Shown: positions 1 to 6,698 of the stretch, piece after piece
How the letters are laid out: each line of letters opens with the position of its first letter
How positions within the stretch are numbered: position 1 is the stretch's first letter
Source of the DNA: Vibrio sp. 99-8-1
GTDB taxonomy: Bacteria; Pseudomonadota; Gammaproteobacteria; Enterobacterales; Vibrionaceae
DNA length: 64,000 nucleotides
NCBI RefSeq assembly: GCF_013114595.1
Contig: NZ_VTXE01000014.1
Span: 1 to 64,000, forward strand
Reading direction: 5' to 3'
Made by a program: the position numbers and the translations under genes
The notes under the pieces: generated by a model
What the model saw: the letters and a program-made list of their open reading frames with translations, nothing else
The model's database searches: none
What the model was told of the DNA's origin: nothing

Positions 1-2
1 GA

Positions 3-68
3 AACTGGAAGCAAGCGCTGAACCGCTTTATGATTATGTTCGAAGACCGATTAACTGAATACTTGTAA
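3..68 (+). CDS. C-terminal tail of a truncated (window-edge) protein
   Basis: Frame 3 is open from the left edge and ends with TAA at 66-68, giving 21 residues (ending ..FEDRLTEYL). The other two forward frames close within 60 bases. A bidirectional terminator follows at 162-184, consistent with a real gene end. The tail is too short to assign a family; a transposase C-terminus is possible but not supported. Confidence 0.4.
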   Translation, partial: NWKQALNRFMIMFEDRLTEYL

Positions 69-161
69 CCAATGGCAGTTACACAGAATTATTTACAGGG
101 TCTAAAATAATATTGGTTTGTCTATTTGGGTAGATAAATTATACCTATTGCAAGTACACAA

Positions 162-184
162 AAGACGTCTAGGGACGTCTTTTT
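162..184. terminator. Bidirectional rho-independent terminator
   Basis: Stem AAGACGTC (162-169), loop TAGG, stem GACGTCTT (174-181), followed by T residues on the plus strand and preceded by A residues that give a T tract on the minus strand. It lies between the tail gene at 3-68 and the minus-strand GNAT gene ending at 199, so it can serve both. Confidence 0.75.
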
Positions 185-198
185 GGTTTAGTTCAAGA

Positions 199-741
199 CT
201 AATCTAAAGCCTTTGTACTATTAGCTAAACCTGAATTTTTAGCTCGACTTAAAGACATGGTGATCAGATCATCGTTATCATAGAGCCTTACCGAAGTCGA
301 AGTCATACCAAGCTTTTCCAATACTCTAACCGACGGAAAATTCTCTGCGACTGCAACACCATATATTTCACTCAGCTTAGTATTCGCAAAGGTAAACGCT
401 AGCGCTGATTGGGCGGCCTCCAGTGCATAACCTCTGTTTTGAAACTTCGGAAGTAACGCGTAGCGGATATCATTAAGGCCGTTCTCTACAATGTTTTCTA
501 CTCCAGCATAACCGATTTTTATGTTCGAATTATCTCTTAAACAGATGATAAAAGTACCGTAACCTTTATCCCAATGTTCAATTTTCTTTGGCAGATAGTT
601 CGCTATGTACTCCTTACTGAACGGTTGCCCACCGGGGAGGTACTTGGTGATTTCAACACTGGTTAACAGGTCAGTATAAATATCCAGATCTACTGTGGTT
701 ACTGGCTTTAAAATCAGCCTATTTGTAATTATTTCCGACAA
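199..741 (-). CDS. GNAT acetyltransferase, RimJ/RimL type
   Basis: A 180-residue cytosolic N-acetyltransferase. The N-terminus (..IITNRLILKPV..) is typical of the RimJ/RimL branch, and the acetyl-CoA loop appears as KFQNRGYALEAAQSAL (about residues 99-114), followed by the family's (A)xNxxSxRVLEKLGM segment. The substrate (a ribosomal protein N-terminus or a small molecule) cannot be read from sequence. The first codon is TTG at 741, supported by an AGGGGGA Shine-Dalgarno about six bases upstream. It is the last of four minus-strand genes of acetyltransferase or nucleotidyltransferase type. Family assignment is secure, exact role unknown. Confidence 0.85.
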   Translation of the reverse strand: MSEIITNRLILKPVTTVDLDIYTDLLTSVEITKYLPGGQPFSKEYIANYLPKKIEHWDKGYGTFIICLRDNSNIKIGYAGVENIVENGLNDIRYALLPKFQNRGYALEAAQSALAFTFANTKLSEIYGVAVAENFPSVRVLEKLGMTSTSVRLYDNDDLITMSLSRAKNSGLANSTKALD

Positions 742-811
742 AACGGTCCCCCTAATTCAACTCTCTCGCTGGCCTTTTCCATAACTAAATAAACATGGTT
801 AATAAACATGA

Positions 812-1378
812 CTAGCTAACCACCACCAATTTAGGCCATATCGTTAACCAATTCTTAGAGCGGACACGCTGATAAAATAGTGCCTGATCTCTTCTCGGAT
901 TATGAGTCACTTGCCTATTAAACAAGGAGTCAAATCCAAAAGGCGAGATACACTCGTACTTACCTTCTTTGCACTTACAGATGGCTACCGCAGTCTCTTT
1001 TTCTGGCCAATATCCCATGGCATCTAATGTGCTTACATATGGTTTATCACCATTTCGTTTATGCATCGTCGCCTGATTTCGTACTTGCCAGTTAAGCTCC
1101 GGCATAATGGCTTTAAGCTGTGCTTCATATTCAGCATATTTTCCCGCTTGCACCTCTAAAGCATCAAAATAGATCACATCAATATCATTTAAAATCGTTG
1201 GGCTTTGTTTTTGATGTAAATAATCCCAAACCAAGTTTCTGACAAAACCCGCAGCGATGTAACATTGCGGTAAACCTAAAGAGAACACCGCATCTAGCGC
1301 CTGTTTTCTTAAAGCGTCTTGTAAAAGCAATTCTGTTATCTTCTTTTGGTATTGGTCTGTCTCAGTCATTCCATTCAT
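812..1378 (-). CDS. Nucleotidyltransferase family protein (COG3575-like)
   Basis: A 188-residue protein with the pattern AAGFVRNLVWDYL (about 42-54) followed by LNDIDVIYFD (about 63-72). This is the G-x-x-R-N...D-x-D arrangement of the small nucleotidyltransferase-fold family annotated as 'nucleotidyltransferase family protein'. The two aspartates are the expected metal ligands. The cellular substrate of the family is not established. The start ATG (1376-1378) overlaps the stop of the upstream GNAT gene by four bases (ATGA-type overlap), so the two are probably translationally coupled. Confidence 0.75.
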   Translation of the reverse strand: MNGMTETDQYQKKITELLLQDALRKQALDAVFSLGLPQCYIAAGFVRNLVWDYLHQKQSPTILNDIDVIYFDALEVQAGKYAEYEAQLKAIMPELNWQVRNQATMHKRNGDKPYVSTLDAMGYWPEKETAVAICKCKEGKYECISPFGFDSLFNRQVTHNPRRDQALFYQRVRSKNWLTIWPKLVVVS

Positions 1379-1863
1379 ACATTTTGGTTGTCTGACGCGT
1401 TAAACGAGTACATGCGAACCTCGTCCCGAGGGAACCAGCCTAAAGACTCATAAAACTGTTTGGCGTTAATATTGTCGTTAGCAACAAATAGGTGGGTTTT
1501 AGAGATGCCAATTGCCGATAACGCATTAATGGCACTGCTGATTAGTTGTTTACCTATGCCTCCCCCCCGTTGCGATTGAGCAACCGCTAAGTGCTGGACA
1601 TAACCTCTTCGTCCATCGGTTCCAACTAATATGGCTGCTACTATTTGCCCTTCTCGCTCTGCAACAAAACTTAAGCCCGGATTATGGTTGAGATAACGCT
1701 CGATACTTTGCCGAGAATCGGCGTCTCTTAACAGCATGGCTTCTGTAGTTGACCAAAGCGTAATCACCTGATCGTAATCTGCTATTGTCAATTGTCGAAT
1801 GGTCACTTGTCTCATGTTGGCTTCTTTACTGGTCATCGTCCTTGTTGTCCTAATATAAAACAC
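1375..1863 (-). CDS. GNAT acetyltransferase
   Basis: Open frame of 162 residues. The conserved domain begins at MRQVTIRQLT (residue 17, near position 1815), so the true start may be that ATG or the ATG at residue 10; the frame's upstream residues do not look conserved. The acetyl-CoA binding loop is seen as VAQSQRGGGIGKQLISSAI, followed by AxNxNAKQFYESLGW, typical of GNAT enzymes. Substrate unknown. It is coupled by a four-base overlap to the nucleotidyltransferase gene downstream and lies close to another GNAT gene upstream. Confidence 0.8.
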   Translation of the reverse strand: MFYIRTTRTMTSKEANMRQVTIRQLTIADYDQVITLWSTTEAMLLRDADSRQSIERYLNHNPGLSFVAEREGQIVAAILVGTDGRRGYVQHLAVAQSQRGGGIGKQLISSAINALSAIGISKTHLFVANDNINAKQFYESLGWFPRDEVRMYSFNASDNQNV

Positions 1864-1897
1864 TATTTTTGCTACAAACTAGCCATTATGCATTGGG

Positions 1898-2362
1898 CTA
1901 TTGCGATTCATCGCCATTTAGCTTTAGCGATAGCCTTAGCATATCAATATGTTGCAATCCGTTCTCGAATATTGGCTCGTCATAATGGTCTTTAAAGAAG
2001 TTTTTTATCACTCCCTCTACCCGAAAGCCAAGGCTTTGGTAAAACGCAAGCTGATAGCCGAAGGTTCCGGTTCCTAGCACCACTTCCTTAACGCCAGAAT
2101 CAGTAAGATGTTTAATAACCAAGCTTAACAGCTCTGAGCCGACACCTCGGTTTTGATGCTCCGGAAATACCGCGATGTTATAAACCTCGGTAACGCCCGC
2201 TTGTTTTACATTGGTGACACAAGCGCCCAGCAGTTCATCATTGTCAAATGCGGCAAAACAGAGTGAGCCAGCAAGGTAAGAGCGAATACATGACTCGGAT
2301 GGGTCGGCCTCTAACAATAAGGCCATCGGTATTAAAGCGGCTTTGATTTGTTTAACTTTCAA
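1898..2362 (-). CDS. GNAT acetyltransferase
   Basis: A 154-residue GNAT protein. The acetyl-CoA loop is VFPEHQNRGVGSELLSLVI, followed by the GTGTFGYQLAFYQSLGFR segment in which an aromatic residue and a C-terminal beta strand complete the fold. The best start is TTG at 2362, with AAGGAA seven bases upstream. It is the first of the minus-strand GNAT/nucleotidyltransferase series and lies back-to-back with the first repeated RNA/protein unit. Substrate not inferable. Confidence 0.8.
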   Translation of the reverse strand: MKVKQIKAALIPMALLLEADPSESCIRSYLAGSLCFAAFDNDELLGACVTNVKQAGVTEVYNIAVFPEHQNRGVGSELLSLVIKHLTDSGVKEVVLGTGTFGYQLAFYQSLGFRVEGVIKNFFKDHYDEPIFENGLQHIDMLRLSLKLNGDESQ

Positions 2363-2529
2363 CTCTTGTTTCCTTATTTGCAGAACCTAACCCTGCCATT
2401 CACTTATTGTGACATAAACAAGCGCAAACATTTAGGCACGGTAACGCTCTTTATATCTCGATTGAGCCATATAATTTGCCCAACCACCATTGAACACAGC
2501 ATAGAACCGTGGCTTTACCCCTATATGGG

Positions 2530-2863
2530 TTATGTTGAACAAAATCAAACACAAATACGCCATTGCGCCGCAGCCATTCTTTTTATACTCTACTCCAGCA
2601 CTGGCAAAATCCAGTGTCGGGATTGGTACCCCGCCCTGTCATCTACGCACATCAGACTATTCTGATATGTGTAAGCTTCGCTTATCCGTTTTCCAGCAAA
2701 TTGCTTGTAATTTGAGCAATTTGATTCACAGCGGTGAGCTGAGCGGGGCAGCTTCGGCTGACCGTTTCGTAGATGGCGGTAGTACCAACCTCGTTCAGTT
2801 CACCACCCATAAGATTGGTACCTTCTGAGTGGTGTAAATCAAACGTCATCTATGGAGGCCAAT
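2530..2863 (+). ncRNA. Repeated structured RNA unit, copy 1 (leader of small ORF)
   Basis: Seen directly: hairpin CACTGG/CCAGTG (2599-2604/2611-2616); arm A TTGGTAC (2623-2629); arm B CATCTACG (2640-2647); a variable hairpin zone including a perfect 9-bp stem (2697-2705/2715-2723); long stem 2733-2744/2793-2804; inner hairpin CAGC-TTCG-GCTG (2749-2760); B' CGTAGATG (2768-2775); core GCGGTA (2776-2781); A' GTACCAA (2782-2788); second A (2815-2821); second B CATCTATG (2847-2854), abutting GGAGG. B' and A' pair with both A/B sets. The same layout recurs at 10735 and 40676 with different but compensating arm sequences. That it is an RNA is inferred; no known Rfam-type family is recognised. Confidence 0.8.
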
Positions 2864-3061
2864 ATGCCTAACTCAAATTCCAACCAAACCGATATTGCCA
2901 ACATGCCGCTATTAGCGCGTGACTACTTAGTTACCCTACACTCAACGTTAACCGACGCCGACCAAAACGAACTCAACGCCGTGATGGTGTATTTGAATGA
3001 GTTGATTACTTTGGATGAGCAAAAACAGATGAAGGGTTCGAGCTTACATCTCGTAGACTAA
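2864..3061 (+). CDS. Small protein of the repeated unit, copy 1 (65 aa)
   Basis: Unrecognised small soluble protein, MPNSNSNQTDIANMPLLARD... with an amphipathic C-terminal half (..NELNAVMVYLNELITLDEQ). The start is fixed by GGAGG (2854-2858) five bases before the ATG. The first ~53 residues are nearly identical to the copies at 11026 and 41012, and the C-terminal tail (..KQMKGSSLHLVD) is unique. There is no signal peptide, no transmembrane stretch, and no cysteine or obvious catalytic motif. It is acidic. It always follows the structured RNA leader, so the two are probably one functional unit. No function is assigned. Confidence 0.8.
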   Translation: MPNSNSNQTDIANMPLLARDYLVTLHSTLTDADQNELNAVMVYLNELITLDEQKQMKGSSLHLVD

Positions 3062-3062
3062 G

Positions 3063-3095
3063 AAAAACACCCCAGTGAAAACTGGGGTGTTTTTT
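3063..3095. terminator. Rho-independent terminator
   Basis: Stem AACACCCCAGT (3066-3076), GAAA tetraloop, stem ACTGGGGTGTT (3081-3091) and a T run; A residues on the 5' side make it usable from both strands. It ends the copy-1 unit and also lies just downstream of the minus-strand helicase gene ending at 3108. Confidence 0.9.
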
Positions 3096-3107
3096 AAAAT
3101 TGAAGAG

Positions 3108-5957
3108 CTATTCTACAGTCGTGTCTGTAACAAACTCATCATATATTCTTTGTGGAACTTCTGTCTGCAAAGCTAGTTGAAAGTTAATTGGTTTTTCACC
3201 TTCATAACTAATCACATCGCCTTTACCAATATATACGTAAGGTTCTGTAACGCCATCTAATTCTTTGAATTTTCTAACAAATAAGTGCAGCTTAATATCT
3301 TTCTCTAAATGTTGAATGATATCTCGCCCTTGTTGGCTAGTAGGAGAACAGCCTGATGGACTGTCCCATTGAAACTGAGTCGAGCTAACAAACTTGTCTT
3401 TATAATCAATGGCTCCTTCTTCTTTATGTAGATCAATAAAAAAGAAGAAATCTTTCCCTTCGCGCAGAACACCAGTACCACGATAGGAGCTATGGACTTT
3501 ACGAACATTCGCCATAAGCGCTATATCTCGCATATTGTACTGCTGATATAGCTTTAAGCTCGGTAAACCAAATACGTCTGAACCAAAGTTTTCTGCGTAG
3601 TTCTCCAATCCATACTCAATGCTTTGCAATAACCAATTCTTTGATGACGGTTTATTCAATATTTCCGATAGTTCTCCAGAACGAACTAAAATTAACTGTT
3701 CGTCCTTTTCAACTAGTTTTGCAATTTTTGGCCATGATTTCTTTTCTCTTGAATCAAAGAAATCACCATTAATATGCTCAAAAGCGTGTCGCAGCGTTTC
3801 AATATCAACAGACTGCACGTATTTTTCTATTTCATTAACCGCCTGACTAAACGAAATGAAATCATGATCCATAAGGTAATTTATTAGTACGAATTCATGA
3901 GGCCTTTTTATAGGTAAACAACCATCAAGATATCGTTGATACTTATCATGCAGATCATTCGCCAGTAGCGGCATCAATGTTGGCTCATTTTTTTCTACTT
4001 TAGATAGGAAGTTTAAATAAGACCTGTGCTTCTTAATATAACGGATTGGATCTGGCGCACCATCCACAATATTAAAGTCCATTAACAATGGAATACGATT
4101 TCCTAAATCCAACTTAAAATTCAAATACTCTTCTTTTAAGTATTTCATTGAATTGAAGTTTTCAATCTCAATTTGCTGCAATATCTGTTCTTTGCTAATT
4201 CTGTCGAGTTGAATATGAGTACAACCCGGAATGGAAGAAAAATCGTTCTTTACTGCTACTTTTAAACTATCTTTGTCATATACACGACTACCACATAGTG
4301 CAATAGCCATCAAAAACGCTTTATTATGATTTCCAATGAAATCAAGAACGGTTAAGAAACTCTTATCTTCGTGCTTTCTTAACCCTCGCCCAAGCTGTTG
4401 AATAAATACAACTGGAGACGAAGTAGGACGGAGCATTAAGACTAAATTAATGGACGGTATATCAATTCCTTCATTAAATAAGTCCACAGTAAAAATAATC
4501 TTGAGTGGGTCTTCAGCATCCGACAACTGCGCAATAGCGTTTTGACGCTCTTGTCGTGAGTTTTCACTGCTCAAACAACATGCCGCAATACCTGCTTTAT
4601 TAAACTCTTCAGCCATATATTGCGCATGCTCTATGCTGACACAAAATCCTACAGCTCGACAGGTATCACCATCATAGCCATAAAACTCCATATTGCTGAT
4701 AATATGGTCTACCCTACGATTTGTTTTGAGTAGTTTCGCAACCGCACTAATATCATTTAAATCTATGCCCTCATAATCGATGCTTTCTGCTTCAGTTATG
4801 CCAAAGTAATGAAATGGCACTACTAAATCTGCATCAAGAGCATCACGTAATCTAATCTCTACCGCTATATTATTGTCAAAGTTCTCGTAGATAGACTGTG
4901 CATCTCCACGTTCAGGAGTCGCTGTCATTCCCAATAGAAATTTTGGCTCAAAATAATCCAAGATTTCCTGATAGGTGTCACTACTAACGTGGTGAGCTTC
5001 ATCAATAACGATATATTCAAAGTGAGAAGGATCGAACCGTGTTAGGTTCTTTGCAATCGACATATTTGTTGCAAAGAGATAGTCACTATTCCAGTCTTTT
5101 TGATTGGCACTTAAAATACCAAAGTCTGATGGTTCTTTCCCCATTACATGAATAAACGATTTTCTCGCATCAAGTAATATTTCCTCTCTATGAACAACGA
5201 ACAATACTCTCTTTGGATCAGCTTTTCGGACATCAAAAGCTGCCATATAAGTCTTGCCGCTACCTGTAGCAGCAATCGCTAAAGCTTTGTTTTCACCATG
5301 TGACCTAAGCCGATTCAGATTGTCCAACGCCTCAGATTGCATTACATTAGGTTCAACTTTGCTTTCACCTAAAACAAACTGAGAAGCCTTTCTTTTAGAC
5401 TTAACTTTATCTCGTAAGAATATACGATATTCTTCAAGTACTGTATCTGTTAACTCAACAGCACATTTCCAAACGTTATTGAACTCATCCAATACAGTAG
5501 ATACAAACTTGTTATCTGTTTCAGCTTTAGTGGCTACATTCCATTCAACATTACTCTTCAATGCACTTTGAGTAATGTTGGCAGAGCCGATAATTACCTT
5601 AGTTTCATTCTCATATTCAAAAATGTAGCCTTTAGGATGAAAACCTAAATTAGGCTTAGCAATGAATAGCTTCAATTCGATATTGTCGAAGGAACGTAGC
5701 TTCTCCAGGGCTTTTGGATCAGTAAAATTAAGATACGTTGAGGTAATAACCTTACCTTTTATACCTTTACCCCTCGCCTCTTTAAGAATATCGAGCAAAA
5801 TCTGTAGCCCGCTGTAAGAAATAAAAGCAACGTTGATATAAAAGAATTTGCAACTATAAAATGAGCTCCTTAGCTCATTAAAAAAGTTGTCGTGGCTGTT
5901 ATTTAGAACGAGATGATTCTCGGAATGACCCGCTACAGGTGGAGTTACACAGTTCAA
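3108..5957 (-). CDS. PLD-nuclease / DEAD-DEAH helicase fusion with DUF3427-like C-terminus
   Basis: A 949-residue protein. Residues about 20-170 form a phospholipase-D-like domain with FHPKGYIFE (HxK at 107-109) and GSANIT (124-129). Residues 205-580 are a superfamily-2 helicase: Walker A AATGSGKT (about 229-236), DEAH (319-322), MTATPERGD (344-352) and QQLGRGLRK (520-528). The remaining ~350 residues match the DUF3427-type tail known from such fusions. This architecture is found in defence islands and is presumed to act on foreign DNA; that role is inferred here. TTG at 5957 is the likely start, preceded by AAGGAA. It follows the Nudix gene by 16 bases, so the two form an operon. Confidence 0.85.
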   Translation of the reverse strand: MNCVTPPVAGHSENHLVLNNSHDNFFNELRSSFYSCKFFYINVAFISYSGLQILLDILKEARGKGIKGKVITSTYLNFTDPKALEKLRSFDNIELKLFIAKPNLGFHPKGYIFEYENETKVIIGSANITQSALKSNVEWNVATKAETDNKFVSTVLDEFNNVWKCAVELTDTVLEEYRIFLRDKVKSKRKASQFVLGESKVEPNVMQSEALDNLNRLRSHGENKALAIAATGSGKTYMAAFDVRKADPKRVLFVVHREEILLDARKSFIHVMGKEPSDFGILSANQKDWNSDYLFATNMSIAKNLTRFDPSHFEYIVIDEAHHVSSDTYQEILDYFEPKFLLGMTATPERGDAQSIYENFDNNIAVEIRLRDALDADLVVPFHYFGITEAESIDYEGIDLNDISAVAKLLKTNRRVDHIISNMEFYGYDGDTCRAVGFCVSIEHAQYMAEEFNKAGIAACCLSSENSRQERQNAIAQLSDAEDPLKIIFTVDLFNEGIDIPSINLVLMLRPTSSPVVFIQQLGRGLRKHEDKSFLTVLDFIGNHNKAFLMAIALCGSRVYDKDSLKVAVKNDFSSIPGCTHIQLDRISKEQILQQIEIENFNSMKYLKEEYLNFKLDLGNRIPLLMDFNIVDGAPDPIRYIKKHRSYLNFLSKVEKNEPTLMPLLANDLHDKYQRYLDGCLPIKRPHEFVLINYLMDHDFISFSQAVNEIEKYVQSVDIETLRHAFEHINGDFFDSREKKSWPKIAKLVEKDEQLILVRSGELSEILNKPSSKNWLLQSIEYGLENYAENFGSDVFGLPSLKLYQQYNMRDIALMANVRKVHSSYRGTGVLREGKDFFFFIDLHKEEGAIDYKDKFVSSTQFQWDSPSGCSPTSQQGRDIIQHLEKDIKLHLFVRKFKELDGVTEPYVYIGKGDVISYEGEKPINFQLALQTEVPQRIYDEFVTDTTVE

Positions 5958-5973
5958 GCTAAATTCCTTGAGG

Positions 5974-6369
5974 TTATTTTTTCGTGATTAGTTTTTCAAC
6001 AAAAGGAATATCGGCCGCAGCCCAGTCTAAACTTGGTAACTCTTCAACTGATAACCACTTAGCATCAATGTGTTCCGTTAGAACAATATCTCGATTTTCT
6101 ACAGGGCAAATATAGGCATGCATAGTGATATGGAAATCTGGGTAGGTATGTTCGACAGTCATAAAGTAATCAGCTGTAGGGACATCAAGATGAAGTTCTT
6201 CTTTTAGCTCACGGACAATTGCCTGCTTACCACTTTCACCTTTTTCTATCTTTCCACCCGGAAACTCAAATTTATGGTGAATATAGTCATACTTCGCTGG
6301 TCCACGTTGAACACACAACGTTTTATCTTCATGCTGAATAATAGCCGCAACTACTTCTATCGATTTCAT
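5974..6369 (-). CDS. Nudix hydrolase, MutT-like (deoxy)NTP pyrophosphohydrolase
   Basis: A 131-residue protein with a complete Nudix box (about residues 39-61: GGKIEKGES..., then RELKEEL). This provides the glutamates that bind the metal during pyrophosphate hydrolysis of nucleoside diphosphate-linked substrates. Its length and N-terminus resemble MutT-type NTP pyrophosphohydrolases. It is the first gene of a two-gene operon with the PLD-helicase fusion. The pairing suggests nucleotide processing linked to the helicase system rather than, or as well as, housekeeping sanitation of oxidised nucleotides. Enzyme class is secure, substrate unknown. Confidence 0.85.
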   Translation of the reverse strand: MKSIEVVAAIIQHEDKTLCVQRGPAKYDYIHHKFEFPGGKIEKGESGKQAIVRELKEELHLDVPTADYFMTVEHTYPDFHITMHAYICPVENRDIVLTEHIDAKWLSVEELPSLDWAAADIPFVEKLITKK

Positions 6370-6638
6370 CTGTTTTTCACTTTAAAGGAACACAATTCAC
6401 AGATTTTAATACTTTTATAGGAAAAGAACAGCTCCAGAATAGTGTAAAGGCTAAAACTAATATTAATATGCAGCAACAGCCAGTAAAATTAGAACTTGGC
6501 TTCTTTCAATTATTTCTTCCTACAACAGCTACAATAAATACCTTAGAACATTCCTATCAACCAAAAAACAAACCTATTTCCAACCTACTGAATTAAAACT
6601 CTATTCACTCACCAACATCACAACACTGGCAAGCTGAT
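6370..6638. other. Intergenic region between divergent genes
   Basis: About 270 AT-rich bases between the minus-strand Nudix gene and the plus-strand dGTPase. It must hold both promoters. I see no clear hairpin, repeat or RNA gene in it. Confidence 0.5.
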
Positions 6639-6698
6639 ATGGATATTGAGGCATATCCGGTTTACATTGCTTTGATGTTGTTCGATGGAGAGTTAGCA

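Noticed and set aside
2733..2807. tRNA-like gene (stem ending in CACCACC and a TTCAGTTC segment)
   Set aside because: The T-arm and anticodon arm do not fold; the 12-bp stem and the B'-GCGGTA-A' core are unlike tRNA.
2530..2863. Group I/II intron, retron or IS110-type bridge RNA as explanation of the repeated unit
   Set aside because: No intron core motifs (domain V or P/Q/R/S elements), no reverse transcriptase and no DEDD or other recombinase is linked to any copy. The guide-like pairing is suggestive, but the enzymatic partner is missing, so the unit is left unclassified.
2530..3061. Integron cassette / attC (VCR) site
   Set aside because: No R'/R'' core (GTTRRRY and its complement) with attC-type spacing was found around the units or around the GNAT gene series at 199-2362, and no integrase is present.
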